A stretch of DNA of 64,000 nucleotides, from contig NZ_CANRKH010000001.1 in assembly GCF_947631165.1 (NCBI RefSeq), positions 62,001-126,000 of the forward strand, in the 5' to 3' direction. Shown here in pieces: positions 51,227-59,300 of the stretch; position 1 is the first letter of the stretch; each line of letters opens with the position of its first letter. The notes under the pieces were generated by a model. The model made no database searches and was not told where the DNA came from. It was given only the letters and a program-made list of their open reading frames with translations. The translations under genes were made by a program, and so were the position numbers. Source of the DNA: an uncultured Dysosmobacter sp. Its GTDB lineage: Bacteria; Bacillota; Clostridia; Oscillospirales; Oscillospiraceae.

Positions 51227-51422
51227 TCCCGGCCCGCCTGCCTTTCCGGCGCTTCTCCAGACAGTAGTCCCGGATGATGGCATACCGCTCGGCCTCGGTG
51301 GTGTTCGCCACCAGCATCCCATAGCTGACTTTACGCCGTCTCGCCTCCCGCGCCAGCGCGGACAGGGCTTCCGAATCCGTGGCACACCCGCCGCCGGGCA
51401 GCTCCACCATGTACCTGCTCAT
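51216..51422 (-). CDS. Small phage protein, 68 aa
   Basis: ATG 51422 with AGGAGG upstream. SRYMVELPGGGCATDSEALS, then ARRRKVSYGMLVANTTEAER and a basic tail KRRKGRRAGNGD. Unknown function. Confidence 0.6.
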   Translation of the reverse strand: MSRYMVELPGGGCATDSEALSALAREARRRKVSYGMLVANTTEAERYAIIRDYCLEKRRKGRRAGNGD

Positions 51423-51528
51423 GTTTTCCGTTTTCCTCCTTTTTCTCGGTCTCCCGCCTGCACTCGCAGATTTCTCCCGCGTCCAGGCGGTCGCCGCAGA
51501 AGCGGCAAACTCTGTACTGTCTCCCCAA
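51331..51528 (-). CDS. Possible small zinc-ribbon protein (TTG start)
   Basis: The first 35 residues read MGRQYRVCRFCGDRLDAGEI then CECRRETEKK, a believable Cys4 ribbon with a GGTGAG site upstream. The rest overlaps the previous entry by 92 bases in another frame, so the gene may end by a frameshift or be spurious. Confidence 0.4.
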   Translation of the reverse strand: MGRQYRVCRFCGDRLDAGEICECRRETEKKEENGKHEQVHGGAARRRVCHGFGSPVRAGAGGETA

Positions 51529-51540
51529 ACTCTCACCCCC

Positions 51541-52314
51541 TTAATTCCGCCGCCGGATGGCCGGTTTTTTCGCAAAGCTGCTGTCCTGCCTGTAGAGCCG
51601 GGCCACAAGGTAGCATCCGCCGTTCACGTCGTTGTGGAAAGCCTCCGCCTTTGCCAGCAGATAGCCGGGGTAGAGGGCTTCAAACTGCGTGCTGTCCTGG
51701 ATGTTGTCCGCCAGCTCCCGCGCCCGTCTCCCGGATATGCGCCCGTCCCTGGTCCTCGGTTCCGGGTCCACCAGATTCTTTGAGGCCGTCCACGCTTTTT
51801 TCCCCACGGGGGATTTCACGATGTAGTGCCCCAGCCCGGCCAGGCCCTCCTCGGTGAACTGCAGCCGCCGGGAGTTGGCATAGCCATTGGTCCACAGACT
51901 TTCCAGCGTGTCCCGGTCTATTCCCCCGCCGATGGTGACGTGGTGGTGGTATCTCCCGCCGCGCTTCCCCCGCTCGGTGACGGCTATGTATTTCAGCTCC
52001 CCCAGGCCGTTCTTTTTCATGTACCGGCGGACCCGCCGGAGGAAGTTTGTCAGCTCCTTCTTGGCCGCCTCGTCACTCTCCGGCTGGACACGGTAGGTCA
52101 GGTGAATCTCCATGTCCGCCGGTGTAAAATTCGCGTGGAGCAGGCGGACCAGCTTTTCCTCCCGGTGTCTCTGGTTGAGCTTCTTCTGTGCCTCGGTGGA
52201 CGGCTTCCGCCTGATTCTCTTTCCGCCCTTTGCCGCCGGGCCAAAGACTGGGTAGATATAGGCATCCAGATATTCCCCGCAGAAATACCGTTTTTCCCGG
52301 TAGACCGTCCTCAT
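51541..52314 (-). CDS. HUH-type replication initiation protein-like
   Basis: 257 residues. HUH motif in GRYHHHVTIGG (His123-125) preceded by ELKYIAVTERG, and a later Tyr164 with Lys167 in LGHYIVKSPVGKKAW, as in rolling-circle Rep endonucleases. The N terminus has a Cys and Tyr-rich start. Expected to nick at an origin and stay linked through Tyr. A hairpin inside an inverted repeat lies just upstream (52354-52404). It could also be a phage replication-accessory protein. Confidence 0.75.
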   Translation of the reverse strand: MRTVYREKRYFCGEYLDAYIYPVFGPAAKGGKRIRRKPSTEAQKKLNQRHREEKLVRLLHANFTPADMEIHLTYRVQPESDEAAKKELTNFLRRVRRYMKKNGLGELKYIAVTERGKRGGRYHHHVTIGGGIDRDTLESLWTNGYANSRRLQFTEEGLAGLGHYIVKSPVGKKAWTASKNLVDPEPRTRDGRISGRRARELADNIQDSTQFEALYPGYLLAKAEAFHNDVNGGCYLVARLYRQDSSFAKKPAIRRRN

Positions 52315-52353
52315 GCTTTTTCACCCCCCGGTGTGGTCGTTAAATTACTACCC

Positions 52354-52404
52354 CATACAAGCCCGAAACGCGCCGCGGCGCGTTGATTTTTTCGCTCTTG
52401 TATG
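52354..52404. repeat. Nested inverted repeats upstream of the rep-like gene (origin candidate)
   Basis: CATACAAG (52354-52361) and CTTGTATG (52397-52404) enclose a perfect palindrome at 52367-52384 (9-bp arms) and a T6 run. Cruciform-forming DNA beside an HUH gene is the usual setting of a nick site. No nick sequence is known to me for this family. Confidence 0.5.
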
Positions 52405-52505
52405 TGCCCCCGGAGTGTGGTAAAATAGGCTTGTCCAACTTGATGCGCCCTCCGGGGCGTCCGCCCTGCGCCAGCCTCCCACAGCTGACGCAGGGCGTTC
52501 TTTTT

Positions 52506-53066
52506 TCACCAGAACATGGCGGAGTAGTCCAGCCTCCGCGGCTCCAACGGCGACAGGGGCAGCCTCGCCGTCGTGAGCGGCCCCAGCACGAAGTGTTTGA
52601 GGAACATGACCGCCGCAACGCACTCGTCCGGCGGCAGCTCCACCAGGATGTCCAGGATTTTCTCGACGGCCTTTTTGGTGCTCTCCGTCTTTTCCGCCAC
52701 GCTCTTTTCCTTCTTGGCCCCGCCGTCCTTCTGCCCGGCTTCCTCCTTGGGCTTCTCGTCCTCCTGCGCCTGGTGTTTCTCGCTCTCCCGCTCCTGCGTG
52801 ATGGAATCCACCGCCCGCTGGGCTGCACCCTCTCCACAGTCCCGGTCATACAGGCGCTCGTCGAACTCGTCCCCGGCCAGGTCCACCTTCATCACGCGCC
52901 CGTACAGGTAGTCATAGGCCGTGTTCTTCTCCAGCAGCTCCCTGCAGCGGTCCTCGGTGACGGTCCCCTCCGGGGCGGCGTGCACGAACCCCATCCCCTC
53001 GACGTGGCTGTTGTCGTACAACGCTTTCAGGACCTTCGCCTTGTCCAATCCCTTGATGCTAACCAT
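52506..53066 (-). CDS. Hypothetical phage protein with highly charged linker, 186 aa
   Basis: N-terminal domain (DKAKVLKALYDNSHVEGMGF, AYDYLYGRVMKVDLAGDEFD), then a Glu/Lys/Gln-rich disordered link (about 92-128) and a C-terminal helix. The N-terminal part resembles a common phage protein with the VLKALYN motif. GGAGGT precedes the ATG. Unknown function. Confidence 0.65.
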   Translation of the reverse strand: MVSIKGLDKAKVLKALYDNSHVEGMGFVHAAPEGTVTEDRCRELLEKNTAYDYLYGRVMKVDLAGDEFDERLYDRDCGEGAAQRAVDSITQERESEKHQAQEDEKPKEEAGQKDGGAKKEKSVAEKTESTKKAVEKILDILVELPPDECVAAVMFLKHFVLGPLTTARLPLSPLEPRRLDYSAMFW

Positions 53067-53190
53067 TTTTTAACCTCCGTTTTTGATATTTGGACCCGTT
53101 TCCGGGATTCCATCGTTCGTCATTCAGCCAGCGCAGGTGCTTACAGCGCCGCATGGCGCACCCCCGCCGCCGTATGTAGACATCGTTCAT
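53059..53190 (-). CDS. Possible 43-residue basic protein
   Basis: ATG 53190: MNDVYIRRRGCAMRRCKHLR, then WLNDERWNPGNGSKYQKR. The frame is open 66 codons back to the stop of the upstream gene and that stretch also looks coding (AWCDLHDRL), but no start codon lies further upstream. Overlaps the next ATG by eight bases, as neighbours do. May have lost its true start. Confidence 0.4.
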   Translation of the reverse strand: MNDVYIRRRGCAMRRCKHLRWLNDERWNPGNGSKYQKRRLKNG

Positions 53191-53256
53191 CAGCCGGTCG
53201 TGCAGGTCACACCAGGCCGTTGCATTGGCGGGCGGTTTCTTTTTCTTCGGCGCCGC

Positions 53257-53559
53257 TTACCACCAGCTTCTCACGTCCCGCATGAAGTCCCGGATGGTCG
53301 TTCCCACCGCGTACCACAGCACGGGGAGGAGCAGGGCCAGCGCCTCGCCGCCCACGGCGTAGTAGCCGCGCTCTTTCAGGGCGTAGGCAGCGCCGACCTT
53401 GTACAGCACCACCCCGGCCACGGTCAGGAATCCATACCAGGCCACAGCCCCCCAGTTGACCTTGGCCGCGCGCTTCCGCACGGCTCTCCACACCCTGGCC
53501 GCCCGCCGCTTCCAGCTCCTCGGCCTGCGAACAGTAATCACGATTTCCACCGTTTGCAT
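53257..53559 (-). CDS. Small membrane protein, 100 aa
   Basis: Basic N terminus (QTVEIVITVRRPRSWKRRAA), then two hydrophobic segments (about 43-60 and 70-90). Start ATG 53559 with GAAGGG upstream. Unknown function. Confidence 0.6.
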   Translation of the reverse strand: MQTVEIVITVRRPRSWKRRAARVWRAVRKRAAKVNWGAVAWYGFLTVAGVVLYKVGAAYALKERGYYAVGGEALALLLPVLWYAVGTTIRDFMRDVRSWW

Positions 53560-53573
53560 TGTTTTCCCTTCTT

Positions 53574-54506
53574 TCACATTGTCATTTGTTCAAATTCCGC
53601 CTCCGTGGCGGATATTCTTTTTTCGGCCATCTCCCGGTAATCCTCGTTGATTTCTACGCCTATGAAGTTCCGGCGCAGCCGCTTCGCAACGACCCCGGTT
53701 GTCCCGCTCCCGGCGAACGGGTCCAGGACGGTCCCACCCTCCGGGCAGCCTGCCAGGATGCACGGCTCGACCAGCCTTTCCGGGAACACGGCAAAGTGCG
53801 CGCCCTTGAATCCGCCGGTGGCGACGGCCCACACATCCCGCTTGTTCCTGGTCCCGGTCCGGTTCGCCGTGTTCCCGTGGCTCGTCCTTTTCACCCGCGC
53901 GCTGTTCTGGAAGGACCGCCCGCCGGTGTAGGCCCCGCCGCCGCGGAAGGTTTTGGCGTTCCCTTTCCGGCTGGCGCACGGCTCCCGCAGGGCCGCCGCG
54001 TCAAAGTAGTATCGCGGGGACTTGGACAGGAGGAAAATATATTCGTGGCTCTTGGTGCATCGGTCCACGACGGCCTCCGGCATACAGTTCGGTTTGCTCC
54101 AGATGATGTCCTGCCGCAGATACCAGCCGTCCGCCCGCAGGGCAAAGGCCAGCATCCAGGGAATCCCCATCAGGTCCTTGTACTTGTAGCCCTTCGGCGT
54201 CCGCTTCTCGGTGTGGCCGCACCGGTTCCGCGTGTTCCCCGGCGGATTGTTCCCCGACCTGGTGGCGTAGCTGTCGCCCATGTTGACCCACAGGGTCCCA
54301 TCCGGGCGGAGGACCCGCCGCACCTCGCGGAAAATCTCCACCAGCTTCTCGATGTACTCCTCCGGCGTGGCCTCCATCCCGATTTGCCCCGGCGTGCCGT
54401 AGTCCCGCAGGTTGTAATAGGGAGGGGAGGTTACACAGGTATATGCGCTTTCTGCCTCCAGGCCCCGCAGCTGCTCCAGGGCGTCACCCAGCAGCACAGT
54501 TTCCAT
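53574..54506 (-). CDS. DNA methyltransferase, N4-cytosine/N6-adenine type (SPPY motif)
   Basis: 310 residues. Catalytic TSPPYYNLRDYG at 26-37 and SAM-binding DPFAGSGTTG near residue 260, so motif IV precedes motif I (beta class). SPPY is usual for N4-cytosine enzymes. No partner nuclease follows, so a solitary phage methylase that hides phage DNA from host restriction is likely. Confidence 0.9.
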   Translation of the reverse strand: METVLLGDALEQLRGLEAESAYTCVTSPPYYNLRDYGTPGQIGMEATPEEYIEKLVEIFREVRRVLRPDGTLWVNMGDSYATRSGNNPPGNTRNRCGHTEKRTPKGYKYKDLMGIPWMLAFALRADGWYLRQDIIWSKPNCMPEAVVDRCTKSHEYIFLLSKSPRYYFDAAALREPCASRKGNAKTFRGGGAYTGGRSFQNSARVKRTSHGNTANRTGTRNKRDVWAVATGGFKGAHFAVFPERLVEPCILAGCPEGGTVLDPFAGSGTTGVVAKRLRRNFIGVEINEDYREMAEKRISATEAEFEQMTM

Positions 54507-54512
54507 CCAGCT

Positions 54513-54752
54513 TCACCGCCCCGTCCTGAAATAAACGCAGGTCCGCACGTGTGGGACGAATCCCACCTCCAGGTCCGGCCTCCACGGCAGGCCGCTTTCC
54601 GTCCCCACGAATTTCCGCCCCTCGTCGGTGTAGAAAACGTCCGTCCCCGTGTTCTCCGCGACAACGACTGGTTCCGGGTCCACCGCGACATACTTTCCCT
54701 CCGGCGTCTGAATCCAGTCGATTTCAGCGCCGCACATTCTGCATCTGCTCAT
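54513..54752 (-). CDS. Small zinc-ribbon-like protein, 79 aa
   Basis: ATG 54752: MSRCRMCGAEIDWIQTPEGK, then a beta domain with VPHVRTCVYF. CxxC plus a later C-x-H-type ligand pair. Overlaps the end of the methyltransferase remnant by 29 bases. Common in Firmicute phages; unknown function. Confidence 0.65.
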   Translation of the reverse strand: MSRCRMCGAEIDWIQTPEGKYVAVDPEPVVVAENTGTDVFYTDEGRKFVGTESGLPWRPDLEVGFVPHVRTCVYFRTGR

Positions 54753-56033
54753 GGAACCCCTCCTCTCCGAATCTCCGCATGGTGACGGCGATAGGGAACT
54801 CCTCAATCTCGCTGGCCCACAGGCAGCTCCCCGGCCCGTTCAGCCGCTCCCATATCAGCGGGAACCCGCCTATGCCGTCAAACAGGCTCGCCATTGTGGC
54901 GTCCCGCTCGTAGCAGGCGCACAGCCGTTTCAGCACCCACTTCCAGGGCGGCAGGGCGATAGAGTTTCCCAGCGCCCTGTATCTCGCCGCGTCGGATGTC
55001 TTGCGCTTCTTGCCCTTGCTGTCTACCCAGTCCCCTATGTCCGTCCATCCGTCCGGGAATCCCTGCAGGCGCTCGCACTCCATCGGCGTCATCCGCCGGA
55101 CGGTTCCCCCGACCCGCACCACGTTGTTTGCATTAACACAGCCTGACGCTCTCGACTGTAGGCATCCGCTTATTTTGGTGTTTTCTGTCCCGTTCCGGCA
55201 ATCCACGGCGGCCACAATGGGCTGTTCGTGGTTGCAGTTTAGTGTTGGGCACACATCCTCCCCAATCTCTGCGCTTGCCTGTCCCGTCGCCATCACCAGC
55301 GGCACATTGTTCCCGCCGGTCCCCCATTTCTGCGAGACGGTGGGGGATACCTCCAGCGGTCCCTTCACCCGGCTGTCCTGCCCGTGGTTCTCAAATACCA
55401 GCATCCGGCCATTCAAGCCATTTTCTCCTGCCTCTCCAGCGCGCCGTCCAGTTCCTGCGGCAGCTTCCGGCCCTTCGTGGCCGCCCGCCGCCGTATTCCC
55501 GCACACGCTTTCCCGGACAAAGAGTATTTCGGGAGCGGATTGTCCTCCAAAATCTGCGACAAGCGCGATTCTACGGCGGCGCTGGGGCGTTCCCCAAAAC
55601 TGTGCATCGAAAACTCGGTAGGCAACGGACCATCCGCTTCCGTACCAGGCGTCCGCCAGGGGCCACCCCCCCCCCGCGAGAAAATGGAATGTCGGGGGCG
55701 TCCGGGCAGGCGACCCGGATTGTTTCTTCGAGGACCGCCCGGAAATCTTCTCCTCCGTTTGAGCTGAACGCGCCAGGCACGTTCTCCCACACCATATATC
55801 GCGGTCGAATAAGCTGACCTGTTCGCCCTCGTAATCTGTCCGCATCCCGAAGCTCCTTTACTACCCTGATTTGCTCCATGAACAGGCCAGACCTTTCCCC
55901 GGCCAGTCCCGCGCGCTTCCCGGCAATACTAAGGTCCTGGCTAACAGGGTGAGCCGCCGATGACGACATCTACCGCCGGGGCCTCGTACCCGCTGATTTT
56001 CGTAATGTCCCCCAAGTGCTTCACCCGTACCAC
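54724..56033 (-). pseudogene. C5-cytosine DNA methyltransferase, circularly permuted and broken
   Basis: Reading leftward from a GTG near 56033: VKHLGDITKISGYEAP, then GGSPC followed by a TAG (55941-55943). After a 4-base insertion the match resumes as QDLSIAGKRAGLAGERSG and MVWENVPGAFSSNGG (ENV motif). A run of 10 G (55666-55675) then shifts the frame again to GWPLADAWYGSGW, FWGTPQRRRRIALVADFGG, and YRALGNSIALP (motif X). Motif I (MASLFDGIGGFPLIWE) comes last instead of first. So all C5 motifs are present in permuted order but split by two lesions, the first at the catalytic Cys. Confidence 0.8.
55666..55675 (-). repeat. Poly-G(10) tract in the C5 methyltransferase
   Basis: Ten C on the plus strand (G on the coding strand). 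Nine or twelve would join the two flanking frames; ten does not. Long G-tracts are typical slipped-strand phase-variation switches, and also places where sequencing errors fall. Confidence 0.75.
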
Positions 56034-56041
56034 CCCCGTTC

Positions 56042-56260
56042 CTATTTATTTAATGTATCAGCCCGCGCCCCGGCCTCGCCCCGCATCAGCGGGCACCAGG
56101 CCGGGACATAGGGGAGATAGTGCGCATGGCCGACGACGTACCCCCGGCACGGCCCCGGCGCAAAGCACCTTGCCCACAGCTCGCCGCTTTTCTCCGGCTC
56201 CCTGACCACGTGGCCGCAGCCCTCGCAGGTCCTGGAGAAGTCCGCCCGCGGGCCGCTCAT
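56042..56260 (-). CDS. Small Cys-rich protein, 72 aa
   Basis: ATG 56260 overlaps the radical SAM stop (ATGA). FSRTCEGCGHVVREPEKSGE, then CFAPGPCRGYVVGH and a final WCPLMRG: a Cys4-5 zinc fold. Common beside phage methylases; unknown role. Confidence 0.65.
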   Translation of the reverse strand: MSGPRADFSRTCEGCGHVVREPEKSGELWARCFAPGPCRGYVVGHAHYLPYVPAWCPLMRGEAGARADTLNK

Positions 56261-56967
56261 GCTTTTTCCATCTCCGCCCGCAGCTTGTCCTTGATGTAGT
56301 AGTCCAGGCCCAGCTCCTGGCACAGCGCCTCCGCCTTTCGCCCGAACTCCGCCCAGTTGATGTCCGACGGCCAGTAATTCAGCTTCCCGATTTTCACGCG
56401 GTCAAAGTTTCCGTGGAAGGTCCGCAGAATCTCCAGCACATCGGATTCCACCAGGACCGGCTCGAAGGAGACCCAGGTTTTTATCCCGCGCTCTTTCGCT
56501 TCAATGAGCGCCGACATTCTTTTTGACAGCCTGATTGCTTTCGGCTCGCGCAGGTAGCTTTCCGCCTCCCCGCCGGAAACCGTGATGCCGTACCAATCCC
56601 CACCGTCCAGCAGGTCAAAGTCCCGGCTCCCGTCTCCCTTGGTGAGAATCTGCACGTGGTTCCCGCTCTCCTTTAGGAGCTTGATAATCTCCCGCGTTGG
56701 CGTGGTGTCGTAGCCGGTCGGGTACGGGTCACACGTAAAGCACAGGTGAATGGTTTTCCCCGTGATTTGCTCCATGTTGAGCTGGTGGGCTACCTCCGCC
56801 ACAATGTCCCTGCGCGGCTCCACGTGGGAGTGAAAAGCCTCCCGCTCGCGGCGGAGGACCTGCGGCGCGAAGCAGTAGTAGCAGCGGTGCGGGCATCCGG
56901 TGTAGATGTTTACGGCGTATTCCCCATACTCCGCCGCCGCGCCTTTTGGTTTATAGATTGGCTTCAC
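56257..56967 (-). CDS. Radical SAM protein
   Basis: 236 residues. Cluster motif C25-x3-C29-x2-C32 in TGCPHRCYYCFAP, then FTCDPYPTGYDTTPTREIIK, a layout shared with SplB-like and other small radical SAM enzymes. It binds a [4Fe-4S] cluster and splits SAM to a radical. Substrate unknown; DNA base modification or repair would fit the neighbouring methylases. Confidence 0.88.
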   Translation of the reverse strand: MKPIYKPKGAAAEYGEYAVNIYTGCPHRCYYCFAPQVLRREREAFHSHVEPRRDIVAEVAHQLNMEQITGKTIHLCFTCDPYPTGYDTTPTREIIKLLKESGNHVQILTKGDGSRDFDLLDGGDWYGITVSGGEAESYLREPKAIRLSKRMSALIEAKERGIKTWVSFEPVLVESDVLEILRTFHGNFDRVKIGKLNYWPSDINWAEFGRKAEALCQELGLDYYIKDKLRAEMEKA

Positions 56968-57350
56968 TCATGAACACCTCCATTTTCGTCCTGGAATAGC
57001 CCCCAAAGCGCCCATTTCCACAACAGCCGCCGGTAAGCGACCGAATAGGGGAGCTGGTTCCGTTCTCTGTTTATGCGGCCCACACAGTCGGCCAGATAGG
57101 TTGCGCTGTTCCGGTCCATTCCGAGGACCCCCATGCACAGCTTGATAAACCGCTTCCGCCCGCCTGCGCAGAACGCATCCTTCCTCAATTTCACGGTGAC
57201 GGTCATCGGCTCCGTCGGCAGAATCAGCGGTTCCCAGCCCTCCGGCGGGTCATCGTCCGGGCAGATAGTCGCTTCTGGCAGGCTGCCCACTCCGATTTTC
57301 ACGCCGTCCGCGTACACCTCAAAGCCCTGTCCCTCCGTTTCCGGGTGCAT
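56964..57350 (-). CDS. Hypothetical phage protein, 128 aa
   Basis: Acidic N-terminal half (EATICPDDDPPEGWEPLILP), then a helical region KRFIKLCMGVLGMDRNSATY. Overlaps the radical SAM start by four bases. Unknown function. Confidence 0.6.
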   Translation of the reverse strand: MHPETEGQGFEVYADGVKIGVGSLPEATICPDDDPPEGWEPLILPTEPMTVTVKLRKDAFCAGGRKRFIKLCMGVLGMDRNSATYLADCVGRINRERNQLPYSVAYRRLLWKWALWGLFQDENGGVHE

Positions 57351-57351
57351 T

Positions 57352-57729
57352 TCACATCCTCCTTAATTTTTGAGCACCAGCCGTTCCAGCCCGTTCTTGT
57401 CCCGCTCCAGCATCCCGCTGCGGATAAGCGCCTTTCTTATCCTTTCTTCTTTTGGGTTCCACCCGCAGTTTTCGCAGGACTTCGACCCGCACGCTATCCC
57501 GTCCCCGTTGCATTTCTGTCCCATTTGTTCTTCCTTCACCTGTTTCCACCTTCTTTTCCGGCACTCTGCGGTTCCATGCGTATTCCGCCAGATACATTTC
57601 TTTGTACGGCATCGTCCTCAACCCGCAGGTGCAGCATTTTATGTAGTAGTATGACCTGATGAACGTGTAGTGCATCTCCGCTATTCCGCCGCAGCAGGGG
57701 CACCGCTTCGGCCCCATCGGGCTAAACAT
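57352..57729 (-). CDS. Lar-like zinc-ribbon protein with odd C terminus
   Basis: From ATG 57729 MFSPMGPKRCPCCGGIAEMH, then IKCCTCGLRTMPYKEMYLAE and YAWNRRVP: the Lar (restriction alleviation) pattern CPxCGG-x-CxxCG-WNRR in about 60 residues. The frame then runs 65 codons more with no domain, overlapping the separate small gene at 57363-57524, so the true end may have been lost by a small indel. Confidence 0.55.
   Translation of the reverse strand: MFSPMGPKRCPCCGGIAEMHYTFIRSYYYIKCCTCGLRTMPYKEMYLAEYAWNRRVPEKKVETGEGRTNGTEMQRGRDSVRVEVLRKLRVEPKRRKDKKGAYPQRDAGAGQERAGTAGAQKLRRM
57363..57524 (-). CDS. Small Cys-rich protein, 53 aa
   Basis: ATG 57524 to TAA 57363: MGQKCNGDGIACGSKSCENC, then GWNPKEERIRKALIRSGML. 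A CxxC ribbon ending SCENCGWNP, a very common small phage protein. GAAGGAAG lies upstream. Good coding character compared with the overlapping frame. Confidence 0.65.
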   Translation of the reverse strand: MGQKCNGDGIACGSKSCENCGWNPKEERIRKALIRSGMLERDKNGLERLVLKN

Positions 57730-58090
57730 CCCTCGCCTCCACCGGCGGGCGGCGGTAGATAGCGCGGATGTCCGCCCAAACTTCTTCATAGGCGGACGAA
57801 CCGCCTATGCTGTTGAGCAGGAATACCTCCCCGTCGTTTTCGTCCACCGACACAAGCGCCCACATTTTGAGCTGTTCGCCGTCCGCGTCCGGGATGAACT
57901 CAATCCAGACAGGTTGACCGTCCATCTTCCGCAGCTCCTCCATCGTGAGCGGCTGTTCCTCCGCCTCCGCCGCCTGCTGGGCGCGGAGTGCGGCAAGGCA
58001 CATCTTATACGCCGCCGCCGCGCCCGGCATTGACGCGCCCTGATACCGGCTCTCGCACCATTTGATTGCTTGCTCAATCGTCATCGTCAT
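57722..58090 (-). CDS. Phage protein with YRRPPVE module, 122 aa
   Basis: Starts MTMTIEQAIKWCESRYQG; a helical start, then EEQPLTMEELRKMDGQPVWI and a C-terminal AIYRRPPVEA. Shares the EEQPLT...YRRPPVE module with the next gene, so the two are paralogues. Function unknown. Confidence 0.65.
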   Translation of the reverse strand: MTMTIEQAIKWCESRYQGASMPGAAAAYKMCLAALRAQQAAEAEEQPLTMEELRKMDGQPVWIEFIPDADGEQLKMWALVSVDENDGEVFLLNSIGGSSAYEEVWADIRAIYRRPPVEARDV

Positions 58091-58742
58091 GCTGTACCTC
58101 CACCGGCGGGCGGCGATAGGCCACCCACGTTTTCCCGTAGTCATCCTCCCACAGTGAGAGCTTTTCGCCATAGATTGCCTGGATATGCGCCGGGCCTCCG
58201 TATGTGGGCACCATGTCCAGGACGGCGGCGCAGTATTTCCTTTCCCGGAAAAGCGGCCTCCCGTCGATGTTTGCGATATAGATTCCCTCGCACCGCATCG
58301 TCATCTCGCGCAGCTCCTCCAGCGTGAGCGGCTGTTCCTCCGCCCGCTCGGCGCATACGCATTCGCCCGGTTGAACGCTCGGAAAAAGAGATACATCATG
58401 CACAAGCGCAACCTGCTCGCGCCCGACATAACACCCCGCGCTCGACATAGGTTTACCTTTCCACAGCTTCACAAAGCATTTCCCTACATCGTCCCGGCTT
58501 ACCCACCTGACCCCATACGCCCGGCACCGCTCCAGCTCCACCTCCGTCAGCAGCTGGTCGCGGATTGAGGAAACGGCCCGACTGCAGGCGTCCGCCGCTG
58601 CCTCCAGGTTCTCTCGCAGGTTATCAACGGCCAGGCGGCAGGCGGCCTCCACCAGCTCCACGGCCTCGTCGTGGGGCAGGCCGTACAGGGCCGCGGCGGT
58701 CGTTGCCGGGTCAAGGATTCTCACAGCTTCCTCGATTTTCAT
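58074..58742 (-). CDS. Phage protein with YRRPPVE module, 222 aa
   Basis: From ATG 58742: MKIEEAVRILDPATTAAALY, a helical domain, a middle WVSRDDVGKCFVKLWKGKPM, then EEQPLTLEELREMTMRCEGI and AYRRPPVEVQ. Overlaps the paralogue at 57722 by 17 bases. Function unknown. Confidence 0.65.
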   Translation of the reverse strand: MKIEEAVRILDPATTAAALYGLPHDEAVELVEAACRLAVDNLRENLEAAADACSRAVSSIRDQLLTEVELERCRAYGVRWVSRDDVGKCFVKLWKGKPMSSAGCYVGREQVALVHDVSLFPSVQPGECVCAERAEEQPLTLEELREMTMRCEGIYIANIDGRPLFRERKYCAAVLDMVPTYGGPAHIQAIYGEKLSLWEDDYGKTWVAYRRPPVEVQHDDDD

Positions 58743-58743
58743 T

Positions 58744-59034
58744 TCACACCCCCGCCAAAAAGGCCACCGGCTTCCCGGTCTTGGCACAGTACGCTTGCTC
58801 CAGCATGGCCCCCTCGCTCTCGTTCCAGTCCGGGAGGAACACAGCCCTGTCCGCACAGTCGAGCATGGCAAAGCAGATGTGCATATAGTCCGCCTGGTTC
58901 AGACCATTCGGCAGCGTCGCCGGATTCAGGACCACATTCCCGGTCATCTCCAGCGCGCGGGCGGCCCGCCCGAACTTCATGCGGTATTCCGGGTCCCCCG
59001 TGATTTTCCCGGCTATGTAGACTTTCTCCATCAT
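58744..59034 (-). CDS. DUF4406 protein (nucleoside deoxyribosyltransferase-like fold)
   Basis: 96 residues. MEKVYIAGKITGDPEYRMKF, then LPNGLNQADYMHICFAMLDC and LPDWNESEGAMLEQAYC: the Rossmann-like DUF4406 pattern with a D-W-x-S-x-GA-x-x-E nucleotide-binding site. May act on nucleotides or ADP-ribose-like ligands. Confidence 0.85.
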   Translation of the reverse strand: MMEKVYIAGKITGDPEYRMKFGRAARALEMTGNVVLNPATLPNGLNQADYMHICFAMLDCADRAVFLPDWNESEGAMLEQAYCAKTGKPVAFLAGV

Positions 59035-59300
59035 TCCCGCCCCTCCTGTTCCGCGTCGCTGTTCTCTATCTCCGGGCGGTTGTTCCATGCGTTGGTAGCA
59101 TCCTCAAATCCGTTTTTCTCAAACTTTGGCTGACCATCCACCAGACGGAATAGTGATTCCTTGTCAAAGAAAATCTTGCACTTATCGCACCCGCACTTGT
59201 ACCTCGCGGTATAATCCCCGTTCCCGCTGTGGCCTTGGGAATATTCCCTTATCTCCGCCTTTCCTCCGCAGAATGGGCAAGGTTTCAGTTTTACCATCAC
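59031..59300 (-). CDS. Lar-family restriction alleviation-like protein
   Basis: 89 residues: KPCPFCGGKAEIREYSQGHS, CGCDKCKIFF and ATNAWNNRP, the Lar zinc-ribbon pattern. Known Lar of Rac prophage eases type I restriction; many small relatives have no tested role. Confidence 0.8.
   Translation of the reverse strand: MMVKLKPCPFCGGKAEIREYSQGHSGNGDYTARYKCGCDKCKIFFDKESLFRLVDGQPKFEKNGFEDATNAWNNRPEIENSDAEQEGRE

Noticed and set aside
53207-53491. A minus-strand frame inside the small membrane protein gene
   Set aside because: It overlaps the better-supported frame 53257-53559, lacks a ribosome site and is Arg/Gly-rich like a shadow.
55941-55943. TAG after the catalytic Cys as a recoded sense codon
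   Set aside because: The following bases need a 4-base shift to rejoin the family sequence, so recoding alone cannot restore the protein; other genes here also end in TAG normally.
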